Source: Eremomyces bilateralis CBS 781.70
Taxonomy: Eukaryota; Ascomycota; Dothideomycetes; Eremomycetales; Eremomycetaceae
Direction of reading: 5' to 3'
DNA length: 64,000 bases
Assembly (NCBI RefSeq): GCF_010015585.1
Contig: NW_022985070.1
Location: 1,200,524 to 1,264,523, forward strand
Part shown: piece after piece, positions 24,779 to 37,223 of the stretch
Layout of the letters: each line of letters opens with the position of its first letter
Position numbering within the stretch: position 1 is the stretch's first letter
Translations under genes and position numbers: made by a program
Notes under the pieces: generated by a model
Databases searched by the model: none
Told to the model about the DNA's origin: nothing
The model's input: only the letters and a program-made list of their open reading frames with translations

Positions 24779-26350
24779 TTATATCACCGCACTCTGTGCC
24801 ACCGCCTCATCCCACGTCAACCCCTTCACTCCCCCCCTCATCCCCTCTTCTATCCACTCGTCCTCCAGCACATTCCCCTTCCCCCATCGCCACCTCCACT
24901 TCTCCGCCAGCCGCCCCACCCGCTCCTCCCGCCCCACCAGCACATCCACCACCTTCCCCCCTAGCACCGGCAGGAACTTGAACGCGTGCCCCGACCCGCC
25001 GGTCGCGAGGAACAGCGACCCCCCGTACCGCGGATGATAGGAGACCAGAAAGGAACTATCCGGCGTGTCCGCGTAAGTGCAGACGCGGCTGTGGGAGAAC
25101 GGCCGGGTGGGGAGGTCGCGGAGGCTGGCGGGCAGCGGGGAGGGGATGTTGGGGGGGAACAGCTCGCGGATATAGCCGCGGAGGGCCTCGTCGGCTTCGG
25201 CGGGGAGGGTCACTGTATGCCCGTCTGTCACTGGCACCGACACCTTTCCTTCCCCTTCAGTCCCCGTTTCGTCCCACTCCTCCATGCCCCCTAGCCCCGC
25301 GTCCCGTGCCACCCAGTTCATATACCCCACCCCATGCCTCGCCACCTTCAAATGCGGATGCCTCACCCGATGCGCATTCGGATACCCCTCATCCACCCCC
25401 GTCGCATACGGCGGCGGCGGCGGCGGGATCAAGAACAACCCCCGCGACATATCGATCTGCGCAGGTATCTTCGCCAGCGCTTCCGCCTCCGCCGCCGACA
25501 GCGCATAATACCCCATCACTTGCCCCGTCGCGCGCACTCGGTTCCCCAGGCGCAGTAGCGCGTTCGTCCACGCGCCCGCCGCGAGGATGGTGAGGTCGGC
25601 CGTCAGCTGCCTCCCGTCGCGCAGGTGCGCGCCGGTGATTTGCGGAAAGGGGGCGGCCGTGGAGGACAGCCGCGCCACTGTGCCTACCACGAACGTCACA
25701 CGCCCCGTCGCCTCGACCTGCCGCCGTAGATACGCCATCGACGCCTCCGCGTCCGCCCATCCTGAGCGCCGGTTCACGTAGCCCGCGGTGCCCGCGGTGC
25801 CAGGAGTGCCGGAGAGGCGGAGGATGTCCGCGCGGGTGGGCAGGATGTGCAGGCCGTCGCTGTGGCCCATGGCTTGGAGGTTGGCAAGGGAGCGGTGGAG
25901 GTAGTCGACGTTGCTGGGGACGCAGGTGAGGACGAGGCCGCATTCGTAGTAGCGGCTGGCGTCGGCGTGTGATTGGCGCCAGTGGGTTTGGGCTTCGGTG
26001 GCGAAGGCGGCGTAGTCGGGGTCGGCGTAGTCGGCGCGGATGAGGCGGGAGGTGTCGATCTAAGGTGTGGTTAGTCGAGTTGGTTAAGGGGGAATCGACG
26101 TTGGATGTCAGGGTCGCTCGTGGGATCAAGGGGCGGTCCCTTAGAAGCAAAGGAGAGAGATGGGAATTGAGAAATGGTGAGAATTCCTTACGCTTGCTCC
26201 ATCGGGAGTGGGAAACTCGTGCTTGTCCACCAAGGTAATGGTTGATTTCGAGAACTCGTCCCTTTCACAGAGCGATAAAGCGGTCGATAATCCAAAAACC
26301 CCGGAACCTATGATCAAGACTGACTGCGGTGCGATAAAAGGCTCGGACAT
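24779..26350 (-). CDS. FAD-dependent amine oxidase (sarcosine/fructosyl-amino-acid oxidase group)
   Basis: Two exons, 26350-26192 and 26059-24779, joined by a 132-nt intron, encode 479 residues. The N-terminal dinucleotide fold is VLIIGSGVFGLSTALSL followed by the acidic strand end TLVDKHEF. After the intron comes DTSRLIRADYADPDY, typical of the monomeric sarcosine oxidase/fructosyl amino acid oxidase/L-saccharopine oxidase group. LAAGAWTNALL is the second FAD contact. VCTYADTPD (about residue 385) fits the cysteine that carries FAD covalently in this group. GGSGHAFKFLPVLG is the C-terminal flavin motif, where Lys is expected near the active site. The exact substrate (N-methyl amino acid, glycated amino acid, saccharopine or pipecolate) cannot be told from sequence. 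A run of six prolines after LFLI is unusual. No peroxisomal SKL-type end is seen (it ends QSAVI). Confidence 0.85.
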
Positions 26351-26723
26351 AATGGATATCGTCTAAATGGAATATTACTATCAACTATGTTTGGATATTA
26401 GGAAGAATGTATATTTCGTCCGATAATCAAGCTTGCCCATTAATATTACATTGGGAGTGGTTTAGGTTGTGCCATTGGCCGGATTGAATTGCCGTTTCGA
26501 GCGAAATCAGTCCGAGAGGTGATGCCGTGATGGCCTTGTGATCTGTGGGACAAAATAATAATTTTGGGAATTGGGATGATCTTCGTTTCAGGGATTACTA
26601 GATCGAGATCCAGTGCGATCAATCATCAATGGGATATAGGAGGGACCAGTCCACTCATCCTGTGCCGTACTACATACAGATATATCTCGATGCTCGCCGG
26701 CATCAGAGCCCCATATTATGATT
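26351..26723. other. Intergenic region between FAD oxidase and OMS1
   Basis: 370 bp, AT-rich. It holds the FAD oxidase promoter and the OMS1 3' flank. Nothing else seen. Confidence 0.5.
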
Positions 26724-27785
26724 CTATGACCGCCACCACCAAGAATACGCCGATTTCGTCTCTTTAGGCTTTGGAGGACTGCTTGTGGTCGCTCGCAACG
26801 ACTTCGCCTCTGTGGCTTCCATCTTTTGTCTATCCTCGCGTGAGAATGGCTTCAGTTCAAACTCGTACATCGTCCCTAGTGCATGCCTCCTCTGCTCCAC
26901 CACCTCCAACCCGCTCTCCCGCACAATGGCCTCAATATCCCGGTTCCACCAGCATCCATACTTCTTCGCATGATCCGTCGCGCTCCCATCCAGAGCCTTG
27001 TTCATCGTATCGTAGTGAAAGCGCCCATGATCCAACAGCAGAATCCTCCCACCCGGCCGCCCCAATCTCCCCAGACTCTTCAACATCTCGACCGGATCCT
27101 CCGTCGAGCACAGCCCCATGGTTTGGATCACCACATCGTACCCTACGGGCTGTCCCTCTGGCATCGGCACCTCCCCCGTCGTGCTCTCCTCCAGCCACCG
27201 CACCGGGACCCGCTTCTCCTCCTTCGAAAACCGATGACTATCCTCCCACTTCTTCCGCGCCACCTCCAACATCGGCCCGCTTGGATCCATAAACGTGATG
27301 CTCTTGCAATTCCGCTCCTCAAAATACCCCGCGTTCCTTCCCGTCCCCGCCGCTGACTCCAGCACGTGTCCGCTCGCCTCGCTCGTCATCCGCCGCCGCA
27401 GCGTCGAGATGCCCCAGAAGTACTCCTGCCACTTGACCTCGCTGTCGAACGTGCGCGCCTGCGCGTCGTAGCGCTGCACCGGGTCGAAGTCCTCCGGGAG
27501 GGGCTGGACGATCTCGGCGTTACGGGACAGGGTCATGTAGCTGAAGGTGGTGTAGGCGACGAGGCCGGTGCCCGACAAGCCCATAACCCATAGGGCAAAC
27601 CGACGGGAGCGTTCGATACCGGAGGCATGGCGCACAGCGGGCGAGGGATTCGGTGGAGATGATTTTCGAAGGGTAGGAGGCTTGTTGGAGTGTTGGTATG
27701 CAGGCGGACGAGGAGGAGGTCGAGGTGGTCGAGCAGCCCGAGCTGGTCGAGCAGCAGCCATTGGAGGAATCTTTGGAGGAGGCAT
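26724..27785 (-). CDS. OMS1: Mitochondrial methyltransferase OMS1
   Basis: Single exon of 353 residues. OMS1 is an inner-membrane SAM-dependent methyltransferase, known in yeast as a multicopy suppressor of respiratory defects; its natural substrate is not settled. The N-terminus is rich in Pro, Ala and Arg, consistent with mitochondrial import. A membrane helix follows at about residues 64-86 (FALWVMGLSGTGLVAYTTF). The methyltransferase core has motif I VLESAAGTGRNAGYF, the acidic end of strand 2 in ITFMDPSGPMLEVA, and post-motif segments GYDVVIQTMGLCSTEDP and LGRPGGRILLLDHGR. The motif KKYGCWWNRDIEAIVRESGLEVV near the end is typical of the family. A Lys/Ser/Trp-rich tail ends SWWWRS. Confidence 0.9.
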   Translation of the reverse strand: MPPPKIPPMAAARPARAARPPRPPPRPPAYQHSNKPPTLRKSSPPNPSPAVRHASGIERSRRFALWVMGLSGTGLVAYTTFSYMTLSRNAEIVQPLPEDFDPVQRYDAQARTFDSEVKWQEYFWGISTLRRRMTSEASGHVLESAAGTGRNAGYFEERNCKSITFMDPSGPMLEVARKKWEDSHRFSKEEKRVPVRWLEESTTGEVPMPEGQPVGYDVVIQTMGLCSTEDPVEMLKSLGRLGRPGGRILLLDHGRFHYDTMNKALDGSATDHAKKYGCWWNRDIEAIVRESGLEVVEQRRHALGTMYEFELKPFSREDRQKMEATEAKSLRATTSSPPKPKETKSAYSWWWRS

Positions 27786-28563
27786 GTTGGAGTTATGGAA
27801 GGCAGAGGGGACTTCGATTGGCGCAGTGCATCACCTATTCGGCATTGCTTTTCAATGGGTATATTACTGCTGGACCGTAACAAATCGGAATACGGAATGT
27901 TTTAACATTTGACCAACTAAGGTACGTACCATCTGGGCGTGCTGGGATATCAAGATTCGAGTGTAGACCCTCCCTAGTCCCTCGTCTCCACATTGGCAAT
28001 GCTGATACAGGGTCAACATCACCCTCATATTTCACGCATTGCGTCTCCTCAGAGCTACTACAGCTAAGATTTCCGTATTAACTATTAAGTATAGGTACGG
28101 AGCACGCAGACAGAGTACTATAATTACAATACCGGTAACCCGTACGGTAATTGCGTAGAAAGAGCTATTATTCCTAGCTTCCGTCTATAGACTCTAATCC
28201 TCTACAATTCCAACGGCTCTTCCCCGTCTACCTTTGAAAGTCGATGAAGCATCTGTCTAAGCTAGATCTAGTGAATCTTGTGTTGAAGTTATCCCCTCCC
28301 ATGCGCCTGGTATATCCCGAATCCTCAAACTTCCTCTAATGCCGGATAATCGTCGAAGCCCAATGTTGAACGGGCTTCCGAGGATGCATCAGGCGCAGCT
28401 GTTGAACCATAGATCCAAGCGAGCTGAATGCCGGTGTATATGTATGCTGCGTGATAAAGGGCATTGGCCGCGGCCGGATCGACGCGGCTGCGAGCCCATG
28501 GAGAGCAAGCTGCCTACCATGAAAAAGCACCGCTGACAATTCTTGGAAATCTCCGTCCAAAAG
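27786..28563. other. Intergenic region between OMS1 and GCV2
   Basis: 780 bp carrying the OMS1 promoter and the GCV2 3' flank. It is AT-rich at 28060-28180. No gene recognised. Confidence 0.5.
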
Positions 28564-31500
28564 TTACTCTATAGGATCCACTGGAGCGCAACTGCAGAAC
28601 AGATTGGTGTCGCCGTACGCTGCGAAACCGTCAGTATACCTTCAATGCCACTCAAAGTACGTCACTCACCATCATCCAACCTCGCCACGGTGGGCCAGAA
28701 CTTCTTCTCCCTCAAATATGACAGCGGATACGCCGCCCGCTCTCGCTCGTACGGACGGTCCCAAGTGCTCCTCAGCAAATCCTTCTGCGTATGCGGCGCC
28801 ATCTTCAGCAAATTGTTCGTTTTCGGCTGCGCCCCTTTTTCGATCTCCGCGATTTCCTTGCGAATGGAGATCAGCGCATCGCAGAACCGATCCAGCTCCT
28901 CCTTACTTTCGCTCTCCGTCGGCTCGATCATCATCGTGTTGGCGACGGGCCAGCTCATCGTGGGCGAATGGAACCCGTAATCCTGCAGCCGTTTGGCGAT
29001 GTCGATGACTTCGATGCCGGCGGATTTTTGGAAGGGGCTAAGGTCCAAGATGAACTCGTGGGCGCAGCGTCCGGCGGGATTCGTGTAAAGAATCCCATAG
29101 TGCGGCTTGAGGCGAGAGAGGATGTAGTTGGCGTTGAGAAGGGTGATCTTGGTGGCATGGGTGAGACCCCGACCTCCCATCATCTTAATATATGCCCAGC
29201 TGATGGGAAGGATGCTGGCGCTACCCCATGGAGCCCCGCTGACCGGTGGAATGGCCAGCTCGCCGCCAGTTGGGACGAGGGGATGGCCTGGAAGGAACGG
29301 AGCAAGGTGCGATTTGACACCGATAGGGCCAACACCAGGGCCGCCGCCTCCATGAGGGATGCAGAAGGTCTTGTGAAGGTTGAGATGGCAGACGTCCGCT
29401 CCAATCTCTCCGGGGGAGCAGAGACCAATTTGAGCGTTCATGTTGGCTCCGTCCATGTAGACCTGGCCGCCATGTTGATGAACGATCTCGCACACCTCCT
29501 TGACGCTCGGTTCGAAGACGCCGAACGTGCTGGGATACGTGACCATGATGGCACCCAGCTCTTCGCTGTACTTCGCACATTTGACCTTGAGGTCTTCCAT
29601 GTCTAAGTTTCCAGTGCCCGTGTCGCACTTGATGGTTACGACGCGCATACCAGCCATTGCGGCACTCGCTGGATTGGTCCCGTGTGCGGAGACGGGAATC
29701 AAGCAGATGTCTCGTTTCTTGCCCGGCTGCTGATCGTGGAACTTCCTGATCACACGCAGGCCTGCAAACTCGCCCTGCGCCCCTGAATTCGGTTGCAACG
29801 ATACGGCATCGAACCCGGTAATTTCGGCCAGATCATTCTCCAGCTCCTTCACCATAGTTGCGTAACCTTGTGCTTGATCGACCGGGACGAAAGGGTGGAT
29901 CGATGAGAACTCGGGCCACGAGACCGGAGCCATTTCCGTGGTGGCGTTTAATTTCATCGTACATGAGCCAAGGGGAATCATGGAGTGGGTGAGAGAAAGG
30001 TCCTTCGACTGGAGATGATGGATGTATCGGAGCAGCTCGGTTTCTGAGTGGTGTGTGTTGAAAACGGGATGGGTAAGGTAGTCCGATGTTCGGTCGAAAG
30101 CGCTAATTTGTTGAGAGGATATAAGTTCTGATGCAATAGCTTCAATGTCAGTAGCTTTGGGTTCGATGCTGAACTGCCGGAAAATGTCCACGACATCTTG
30201 TAGATCCTCCTTTTCTACCGTCTCGTCGACGGTGATACCAATTCGAGTGTCATCAACCTTTCGTAAGTTGATGCCTTTGTTCTCCACTGCCCAGCTCAGG
30301 ACCTCGCTGGCGCTGGCTTTAGAATTGCTGAGATCCACAACCATGGTGTCGAATGCAACTGGGCCGAATGCGTCCTGTGAAGTATTTGAGCCGACAGTGT
30401 AGCCGAGCTGAGATATGGCATTTTGGAGGGTTCTTGCGAGCAACTGGATTCGGTGAGCAATAGCCTTCAGTCCCACCGGACCGTGATAGATGGCGTAGAA
30501 AGCGCTCATATTCGCCAACAAAGCTTGAGCGGTGCAGATATTGCTCGTCGCCTTTTCTCTTCGAATATGCTGTTCGCGAGTTTGGAGCGCCAATCTCGCG
30601 GCGCTGTCGCCCAATCGATCCTTCGACAGACCGACCAGACGCGCAGGAATCTTCCTCTTATGCTTCTCACTGCAAGCAAAGAATGCGGCGTGAGGTCCGC
30701 CATAACCGAAAGGAACACCGAACCGCTGGGCGTTGCCAAAGGCGACGTCGGCTCCGAACTCGCCCGGCGGCTTCAGCACCGTCAGAGCGAGGAGGTCGGT
30801 CGCGACGCTCACGGTTCCTCCCATCTGGTGTACAATGTCAGACAAATTTTGGAAGTCGTCGGTGCCGCCAGTCGTGTTTGGGTATTGCACCAAGACACCA
30901 ACAAGGTCATCTCCCAGTTCCTTGACCGCCTTGCAGCCGTCCTCGAGGGGATCACCTGTAATGATCTTGATCCCGAAGCCTTCGGCGCGTGCGTGAAGCA
31001 CAGAAATGGTCTGTGGGTGGCATAGGTTCGAGACAAAGTAAGCCTTGTTCTGCCGTCTTAATCGCGATGTTGGTAAAGCGTTCAGCGACAGTGTCATCGC
31101 CTCCGCAGCAGCTGTGGGCTCATCCAAGACCGAAGCATTTGCGATGGCCAGGCCAGTCATGTCGGACACCATGGTCTGGAAGTTGAGCAGCGACTCCAAC
31201 CTCCCTTGGCTGATTTCCGGCTGATACGGGGTGTAGCTAGTATACCAGCCCGGCCCTTCCAAGACATTTCGCTTGATCACCTCCGGGACGTTCGTTCCCG
31301 CATATCCACAACCGATGTAACTCCTTAGGACCTTGTTTCCCGACGCAATGGTCCGCAGGCGCGCAAGAAGCTGTGTCTCGGAGTATCCTTCCGAATCCGA
31401 AGTGGACTTTCCGTTCCCAAGTTCAATCTTCAGGTCCCTTGATGACAGGATGTCTTGGGGGAGAACCTGCTTCACGAACTCATCAAGGCTCGCTGCCGGG

Positions 31501-31796
31501 GGATCGAGAGCCTTGAGCATTTCATCCGCGGAGGCGCTATCTGGGCCAACATGTCGTCGGACGAAGGTGTCGACCGGTGCAAGAGGGGATTGGGCACCAG
31601 CCTTGGTCGTGAAAGGATCGTGTTCCTTGGTCTCGGCGGTCGAACTCGTGTAGAACGTCCTCGTCGCTCGAACGGGACGAATACCCGCTGGGCGTCTGCC
31701 TAAGTGACACAGTCTGCGTGAGGTCGTGGCGGTTCTGGAGGCTGTGAGAACCGCCGTCGACGTCGACGCCGTGAGGCATCGTAAGGAGGCTTGCAT
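28564..31796 (-). CDS. GCV2: Glycine decarboxylase, P protein of the glycine cleavage system
   Basis: PLP-dependent decarboxylase that starts glycine cleavage in the mitochondrial matrix, passing the aminomethyl group to the lipoyl arm of H protein. Two exons, 31796-28670 and 28619-28564, with a 50-nt intron and a last exon of only 56 nt, give 1,060 residues. The N-terminus (first about 75 residues) is Arg/Ser/Thr-rich with few acids, fitting a mitochondrial presequence. FVRRHVGPDSASADEML opens the mature part. IGCGYAGTNVPEVI, YTPYQPEISQGRLESLLNFQTM and the C-terminal half with SLQPNSGAQGEFAGL are conserved. HLNLHKTFCIPHGGGGPGVG contains the lysine that forms the PLP Schiff base and the glycine-rich loop. 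The second exon (YGDTNLFCSCAPVDP) is the usual conserved tail, which confirms the splice. Confidence 0.97.
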
Positions 31797-32795
31797 CTTG
31801 ACTAGAAAGACCTCCTCTGGGGTCAGATAGCCTCTGGCGAGCTCCGGAACTACTCAATTGCCTGGGAACACCTTCGTTTGAGATACAGTAGCCAGCGAGG
31901 TTCGGTATTTGATGCTAGAGAGAGGAATTTAGGTAAATAAAACTTGGTTTAAGCGCATAAAGTCGGGTGTTCTCCTACGTTTACAGTTTGCCGACCTTCG
32001 GAGGGAAGTGCTTTACTCAAAGTTCCGCCGATAAGCGGAGAACGAATCAGAATATGCCGATACTCTCAATTGAGTTTGATTTCACCGCTGCGAGGAAATA
32101 GTCAAGGAATATGTTGGGTCTCTCCAGGCCCCGATGCAGGAGAATTGCATAAGAACTTGCATCATCCCGACGCATCCATATGACCGGGAACTCTCGGGCG
32201 ATAGAAATTGTAACAGCGGTGTCCACCGTCCGCCCTCCACAGCCCACAGTAAAAGTTCAACGGGACATGGATCTGGACCTTGGCGACAACTAGTGAGAGT
32301 GGCGGCTCCTCAAGCCAAAGTCCGAAACTTGGATGCGACCGAATTACAATAAAACCGGCGAATCAAACCCGCTTCCGAATGATGTCAAGTTTGTCCAACT
32401 CACAACTGAGGTGTGGGACAAGGAGTGTGCAGGGAAGCTCTCGGTTTGACCGTTTGAATGTTTGATTAGTGGCTAGATCACGTGCTTGCATAGGCATAGT
32501 AGCTTAGTCATCCTCTCTCGCCGAGTCCCTGAACCCTGGTCAGCCACGTGATATCAAATTGATTCGGCGAATGAGGTTCGCGCACGTGAAAGTGGGACAT
32601 AAACCTCGCCGCCTTGTAGCCTTGCACATCGAGGCTCCAGCTCCACGTGCTCTCGGCTCCTCTCCCCACTTCCCTAATCACCCCTTGCAGTCTTGCGTGC
32701 ACATCGCCTGTCAATTACTAGATTCAGACTGGATAATACACTATCGATACAAGATTCCAAGTCACCAATGATAGGTATGACCTAACAGGCACGCT
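31797..32795. other. 1-kb intergenic region upstream of GCV2
   Basis: No gene recognised. The region holds the GCV2 promoter and the NTE1 3' flank. Four CACGTG sites are clustered at 32479-32649 (separate entry). Confidence 0.55.
32479..32649. promoter_or_regulatory. Cluster of four CACGTG E-boxes
   Basis: CACGTG at 32479-32484, 32545-32550, 32583-32588 and 32644-32649. The hexamer is expected about once in 4 kb by chance at even base composition. They lie 680-850 bp upstream of the GCV2 ATG and 150-320 bp beyond the NTE1 stop. The motif is that of bHLH factors such as Cbf1-type proteins; the binding factor here is unknown. Confidence 0.4.
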
Positions 32796-35700
32796 TCAAA
32801 TGCTCGCTCTCCTCCCGGCTGTGCGTCTCAAATGTCCCTTCTCCTCCGTCCCCGTCAGCCCCGGGATCTCCCCCTGCTCCCTCAGCTCCTCCACGAACCG
32901 TCGTCCATATTCGTATCCCGCCATGTAAATCGCCTCGAAGCTGCCGAACTCCAGCGTCCCAAATCGATCAACATCCGGGCGCATGTAGTGACACCCGGGC
33001 ATGTTCTTCGCTCGCTCGAGCGCGTCGACGCTTGAGACGTATGCCAGCCGGCTTTGGATCTCCGAAAGCGTGGGCGGATTTGGGGTCGAGGATAAGGGGT
33101 TCCATCGGTTCAGGAGAGCCCAGAGCCCGGACAGCGAATCCCCGAAATTCTGCGGCGTGTCGTCGTCTATGCTTCCCACGTCCACGGCGAAGATGACATC
33201 GGCACCCAGAGACTTCATGTGCGCCACGGTTAAATTGTCAACGTAGCCACCGTCAAGAAGCAGGTTGCCTTCGTCGCACAACGGAGGCAGCAACCCTGCG
33301 AGCGACATTGACGCCCTCACGTACCGCCATGCATACCCACTGGCGTGGATCTCCGGCCGGCTCTTCGAGATGTTCGTGCTGTTGCAATAGAACGGGATCC
33401 AGAAGTCTTCGATCTGCGCATTGCCAAACGTCTTGAAGATTCCCCGGTTGAATTCGTGTCCGGTGGTGTATGATGCCGTGGGATACGTCGCGTCTAGCAA
33501 GAACCGCCAAAAACTGGCCATGCGGCCCGAGAACTTCTTCGCTTTGCCGAGCGTCGGGATGATGTCCGCATCCCACGCATAGAGTCCGCCGACCAACGAT
33601 CCGATCGAAGTACCGCCGATGATGTCGATGGGGATGCCGGATTCCTCCAACGCTCGGAGAATGCCAACATGGGCACAGCCTCGTGCTCCACCGCCACCTA
33701 AAACAAGCCCAATGGATTTTCCCCGCAAATGCCGCGCCAGGCGATGAAAGTCGCTCTTAGAAGGCGCTTCGGAGGTATATAGTGGCCTACGAGGAGGTTT
33801 TCGCGCTGCATACTTCTGGATTTGGTCTTGGATGACTTGCACCCGCTGTTTCAATGCGGACCCGAACCGTCTGTTCTGGGAGCTCACTGGCTCGGACGGC
33901 AATTGGTGGGACATATGCACATGGTGATGTGCGCCGTTGATCCAGGACCGGTTCTGAAGCCACTTTCGAGTCAGGCCGGGGGGGCAGTATCGCTCAGGAT
34001 GCAGAAGGACAAGCTCTTTGATGGCTGTGGTTTTGGTTGTGAGCAAGAATCTTTCATACTCCCCGATATTTGGAGAACCATCCGCCAGACCAACCAGTAA
34101 GATGCAGTCCGCCTTACTCACGCAGGTCTGCGTCCAGGGTGACTGGACGCTGGTATCCGCAACGTACAACACGATGCCAAATTTCTCCTCGAGATCGGCG
34201 AGATACTGCGATAGCTTCAGTTTTCCCATGCGGTTGAAAGCGTGACGGCCAAGATGTTGCAGGATCGTTGTCTGATTCAGCGATGCGACGCCACTTGGCG
34301 TACCAATCTGGATCAGCGCGGTCGTCAGTCGACTCGCGAACTCAACCACGGGTATCCCGGACGTCACGGGCAAGATGGCGATGGTCCTAAGGTTTTCGGT
34401 TGAGGATGAATTCGTTCGAGCGACCGCAGCCCTTCGATCGGTCCCCATCTCTTCAATCAAGGACCTCATTCTCCTGGCAATGATCTTCGATATCTTCATC
34501 GAGACCCCTGTATGCTCGAAAGCCAAGCTGTTGAACAGGGTCTTGGGAAACTTGGCCAGCTCCGCGTCTCGGATGGCGTGGAGCGACGCTGGTCTGTCGT
34601 TGTCCGTGAGCACTTCTAGTTCTCCAACACTATCTCCTTGGGCGTATTCTCCGAGCACGGAAACGGCGCCCGAATCGGATTCGTGGAGAGCGCGCAATCG
34701 ACCGTTCAGCACAATGTAAATTGCATCGCTTTCCTCGCCCTGATTGTAAATGACTTGGCCGGCATTGGCTTGCATCCACTCCAATGCAAAATCCACGTGC
34801 AAGATAAGCTGAGGAAGCAACGCCGTGAGCCTCTTTGCCAGAGTCAGAAGGACAATGGGGTGTTTCTCGACGATACGCTCCACTGCGCTCCGGGACAAGA
34901 ATCCAACAAAGACGTCGGACTTGGCGGTCACCTCCACGAGCGAGCGGTAGTTTGACACTGATCCAATGTAACCTGCAACCCCTCCCGGCTTTATGAGGTA
35001 TAAATGTTCGCGGCCTCTCGGTGCATTTTGCTTCTCGGAGTTCGTGCGATCCGGCCGCTGTCTGGACGGCTTTTTACTAGCGTTCAAAAGCGACTCCCGT
35101 GATTCTCGAGCGGTTCTAGCCGGCGTTCTTTCAGGGATGTCCACTATCACATCACCGTCTGTGACGATCGAGACTTCCAGAAACCCGTCAATGACATAAT
35201 ACAACCCTGGATTGCGCTCTCCTTGCTCGACGAGCACCGCGTTCTTGGGGAAAAACAGGATCTCAACGTCATTGACGAGCTCTTCAAAAATATTGCCGGG
35301 ACCCTCGACGCTCAAGGCGGAGATTGAGGTGGATCGCATTGACTCGGTATCGAAGTCGAAAGCAGAGGTTTCGTAGGGATCCATCAGGCCAAATGCACTG
35401 TGGAATACTGCTTTCTGCTTCTTCGCATCAAATGACACCAACCGTGGAGACTGCTCGTGAGATGGTGCTACTTTTGACGTGGAGATATTTGTCAGCCCAA
35501 TAGTCTTGCAGAAGCAGTCCAAAATCGCTTCTCGGAATACGGTGTCCTCATCGGTTGACTCCTGTCCGACAGGCGCGATGTTTCCACGTGCAAAGTAATC
35601 GGCGTCTTTGGATGCTTCTCGACGGGGTACATTGGGAGTGTGAATCGGCGTTGAAAATGACGGCCGAGGCGTTCTGCCGCTGGCGAGTAAGTCGCCAGCA

Positions 35701-37223
35701 CTGACACCGTGTCTGTCCATTGGAGATAATTCTCTGCCGATGGGACTCATCCGGTCAAGCATAACGGACCCTGATCGACCCTGATGCAGTCTCGACCGGA
35801 TGCTCGCGTCACGTTTGCCCGCGTTCGAAGCTTTTCTTCGCATTCCTGTCCGTGGGTTATGCAGAGCAATGCCTTTCGTGGCATCCTCCGGAGCGATCCG
35901 CTCCCTCTCCTCAGAAAACTTTTCCTTCAACCGATTCAACGCGCCGTCTCGCAGGTAATCCGGTAGCTCGCATGTGGTCAACCGGCTCAAGCTCTTCTCG
36001 GTCCGTAGAATTTCTTTTGCGAGCCCAAGATAAGCATATCCGGTAGCGAGAGTGACCCGATTCAGACGAGATATGATAACGGATATTACCTGAGCGGTGG
36101 ATTTCGGATATATTCGGGTCAAACGCCGGAACGCAGACGCCGGTATAATGGCAATCGTGCTATCAACGGTTGCGCGAGCCAGAATATTTGGGTGCACGGA
36201 CTTTGCTTGCCGATATGCTTCCGCCTGAGCTTGCCCGACGTCTTCGCTAGATTTCTCGAGCGAAAGGGGAGGGATGCTGGGCATCCTCCCTTCGCCTAGC
36301 ATGCTGGATGATCGTCGGGCGCGTGAGAACCCTTTTATTGCTGTCGGGCTCTGCGGGTACACCGGGGTCGAAGGAATGGAGTCGGGGGTGGATTGCGAAT
36401 GCACGACAGCTTCTCGTGATATTGGACGCTGACTGGAGCCATTCGCAGGGTCCATGCCTTCATGCTTCAGTTTGATTTCCTCGGTGAAAAGGGATAGTAT
36501 GGTAAAAAGCGACGACATCGGAGCGCCACTTTTGACTTCGGTCAGTAATTGATATCCTTGCTTCTGCCCTTGTAGATCGTCTTCGCTTTCGTCGTCAGAC
36601 AGCTCGGACCCAGTATCATCGTTTTTTGACTTGAGGAATATTTGGACTAGCCCCTCAACAACTAGGCAGAACCCTTGCTCCTCTTCCAGCAGCAACGTCT
36701 CTCCGGCCATGAGCTTCCTTGTGTGCATAGTCCTGGTGAGTTCATGGAAGACTGGACGCTCAAGGTAACCAAAGACTTTGATAGCACTAAGAAACTCATC
36801 CAAATAGTTGGAAAGGCCTGGTTTGGAATCTCCTTCCGAGGTAGCAGGGAACAACTCGATTTGCGGTTCATCGCGTTGCGGTTCCGGTGGTAGTCGCTCA
36901 TACATATTCATGTATCGGTATCGGACCACCCAGCTGACAATGGATGCAAAGCATAGGAGTATCAGTAACAAAGTCGTAAAGTTCAGAGTAAAGGTCAGAG
37001 ACGTAGAAAAGACTGTGTAGAGTGTTGCAGGGAGGGATATAGTGAGAAACGTGAGCAGAGCCAGGACTGCTCCTCCAAACAGCCCAAGAGAGGTTGTATT
37101 ATGGGGTACAACAGCCATCGCTGGATTAATGGAGGATGTCGCCTCCGACACGGTATCAATGGCCGTGGAATAGGCGTCTGCAATGTCCACCGACGAAGCA
37201 GAAGTGAGCAGTGAGCTCTCCAT
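32796..37223 (-). CDS. NTE1: Neuropathy target esterase-type lysophospholipase
   Basis: ER-membrane phospholipase B that deacylates phosphatidylcholine to glycerophosphocholine. Single exon, 1,475 residues from the ATG at 37221-37223; an in-frame TTG six bases further upstream is not preferred. Two N-terminal membrane helices are visible ([20 protein letters not shown] and [21 protein letters not shown]). Cyclic-nucleotide-binding-like modules follow: one around [19 protein letters not shown], a second around [26 protein letters not shown] and a third around [20 protein letters not shown]. The patatin domain near the C-terminus has the oxyanion-hole motif [16 protein letters not shown], the nucleophile elbow GGTSIGS and the catalytic Asp in LLDGGYVDN. 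Long Ser-rich, probably disordered linkers separate the modules, as in other fungal homologues. It is divergent from ARP9 across about 430 bp. Confidence 0.97.
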   Translation of the reverse strand: MESSLLTSASSVDIADAYSTAIDTVSEATSSINPAMAVVPHNTTSLGLFGGAVLALLTFLTISLPATLYTVFSTSLTFTLNFTTLLLILLCFASIVSWVVRYRYMNMYERLPPEPQRDEPQIELFPATSEGDSKPGLSNYLDEFLSAIKVFGYLERPVFHELTRTMHTRKLMAGETLLLEEEQGFCLVVEGLVQIFLKSKNDDTGSELSDDESEDDLQGQKQGYQLLTEVKSGAPMSSLFTILSLFTEEIKLKHEGMDPANGSSQRPISREAVVHSQSTPDSIPSTPVYPQSPTAIKGFSRARRSSSMLGEGRMPSIPPLSLEKSSEDVGQAQAEAYRQAKSVHPNILARATVDSTIAIIPASAFRRLTRIYPKSTAQVISVIISRLNRVTLATGYAYLGLAKEILRTEKSLSRLTTCELPDYLRDGALNRLKEKFSEERERIAPEDATKGIALHNPRTGMRRKASNAGKRDASIRSRLHQGRSGSVMLDRMSPIGRELSPMDRHGVSAGDLLASGRTPRPSFSTPIHTPNVPRREASKDADYFARGNIAPVGQESTDEDTVFREAILDCFCKTIGLTNISTSKVAPSHEQSPRLVSFDAKKQKAVFHSAFGLMDPYETSAFDFDTESMRSTSISALSVEGPGNIFEELVNDVEILFFPKNAVLVEQGERNPGLYYVIDGFLEVSIVTDGDVIVDIPERTPARTARESRESLLNASKKPSRQRPDRTNSEKQNAPRGREHLYLIKPGGVAGYIGSVSNYRSLVEVTAKSDVFVGFLSRSAVERIVEKHPIVLLTLAKRLTALLPQLILHVDFALEWMQANAGQVIYNQGEESDAIYIVLNGRLRALHESDSGAVSVLGEYAQGDSVGELEVLTDNDRPASLHAIRDAELAKFPKTLFNSLAFEHTGVSMKISKIIARRMRSLIEEMGTDRRAAVARTNSSSTENLRTIAILPVTSGIPVVEFASRLTTALIQIGTPSGVASLNQTTILQHLGRHAFNRMGKLKLSQYLADLEEKFGIVLYVADTSVQSPWTQTCVSKADCILLVGLADGSPNIGEYERFLLTTKTTAIKELVLLHPERYCPPGLTRKWLQNRSWINGAHHHVHMSHQLPSEPVSSQNRRFGSALKQRVQVIQDQIQKYAARKPPRRPLYTSEAPSKSDFHRLARHLRGKSIGLVLGGGGARGCAHVGILRALEESGIPIDIIGGTSIGSLVGGLYAWDADIIPTLGKAKKFSGRMASFWRFLLDATYPTASYTTGHEFNRGIFKTFGNAQIEDFWIPFYCNSTNISKSRPEIHASGYAWRYVRASMSLAGLLPPLCDEGNLLLDGGYVDNLTVAHMKSLGADVIFAVDVGSIDDDTPQNFGDSLSGLWALLNRWNPLSSTPNPPTLSEIQSRLAYVSSVDALERAKNMPGCHYMRPDVDRFGTLEFGSFEAIYMAGYEYGRRFVEELREQGEIPGLTGTEEKGHLRRTAGRRASI

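Noticed and set aside
28791-29606. 271-codon frame antisense to GCV2
   Set aside because: Shadow of the GCV2 coding strand, with no recognisable domain.
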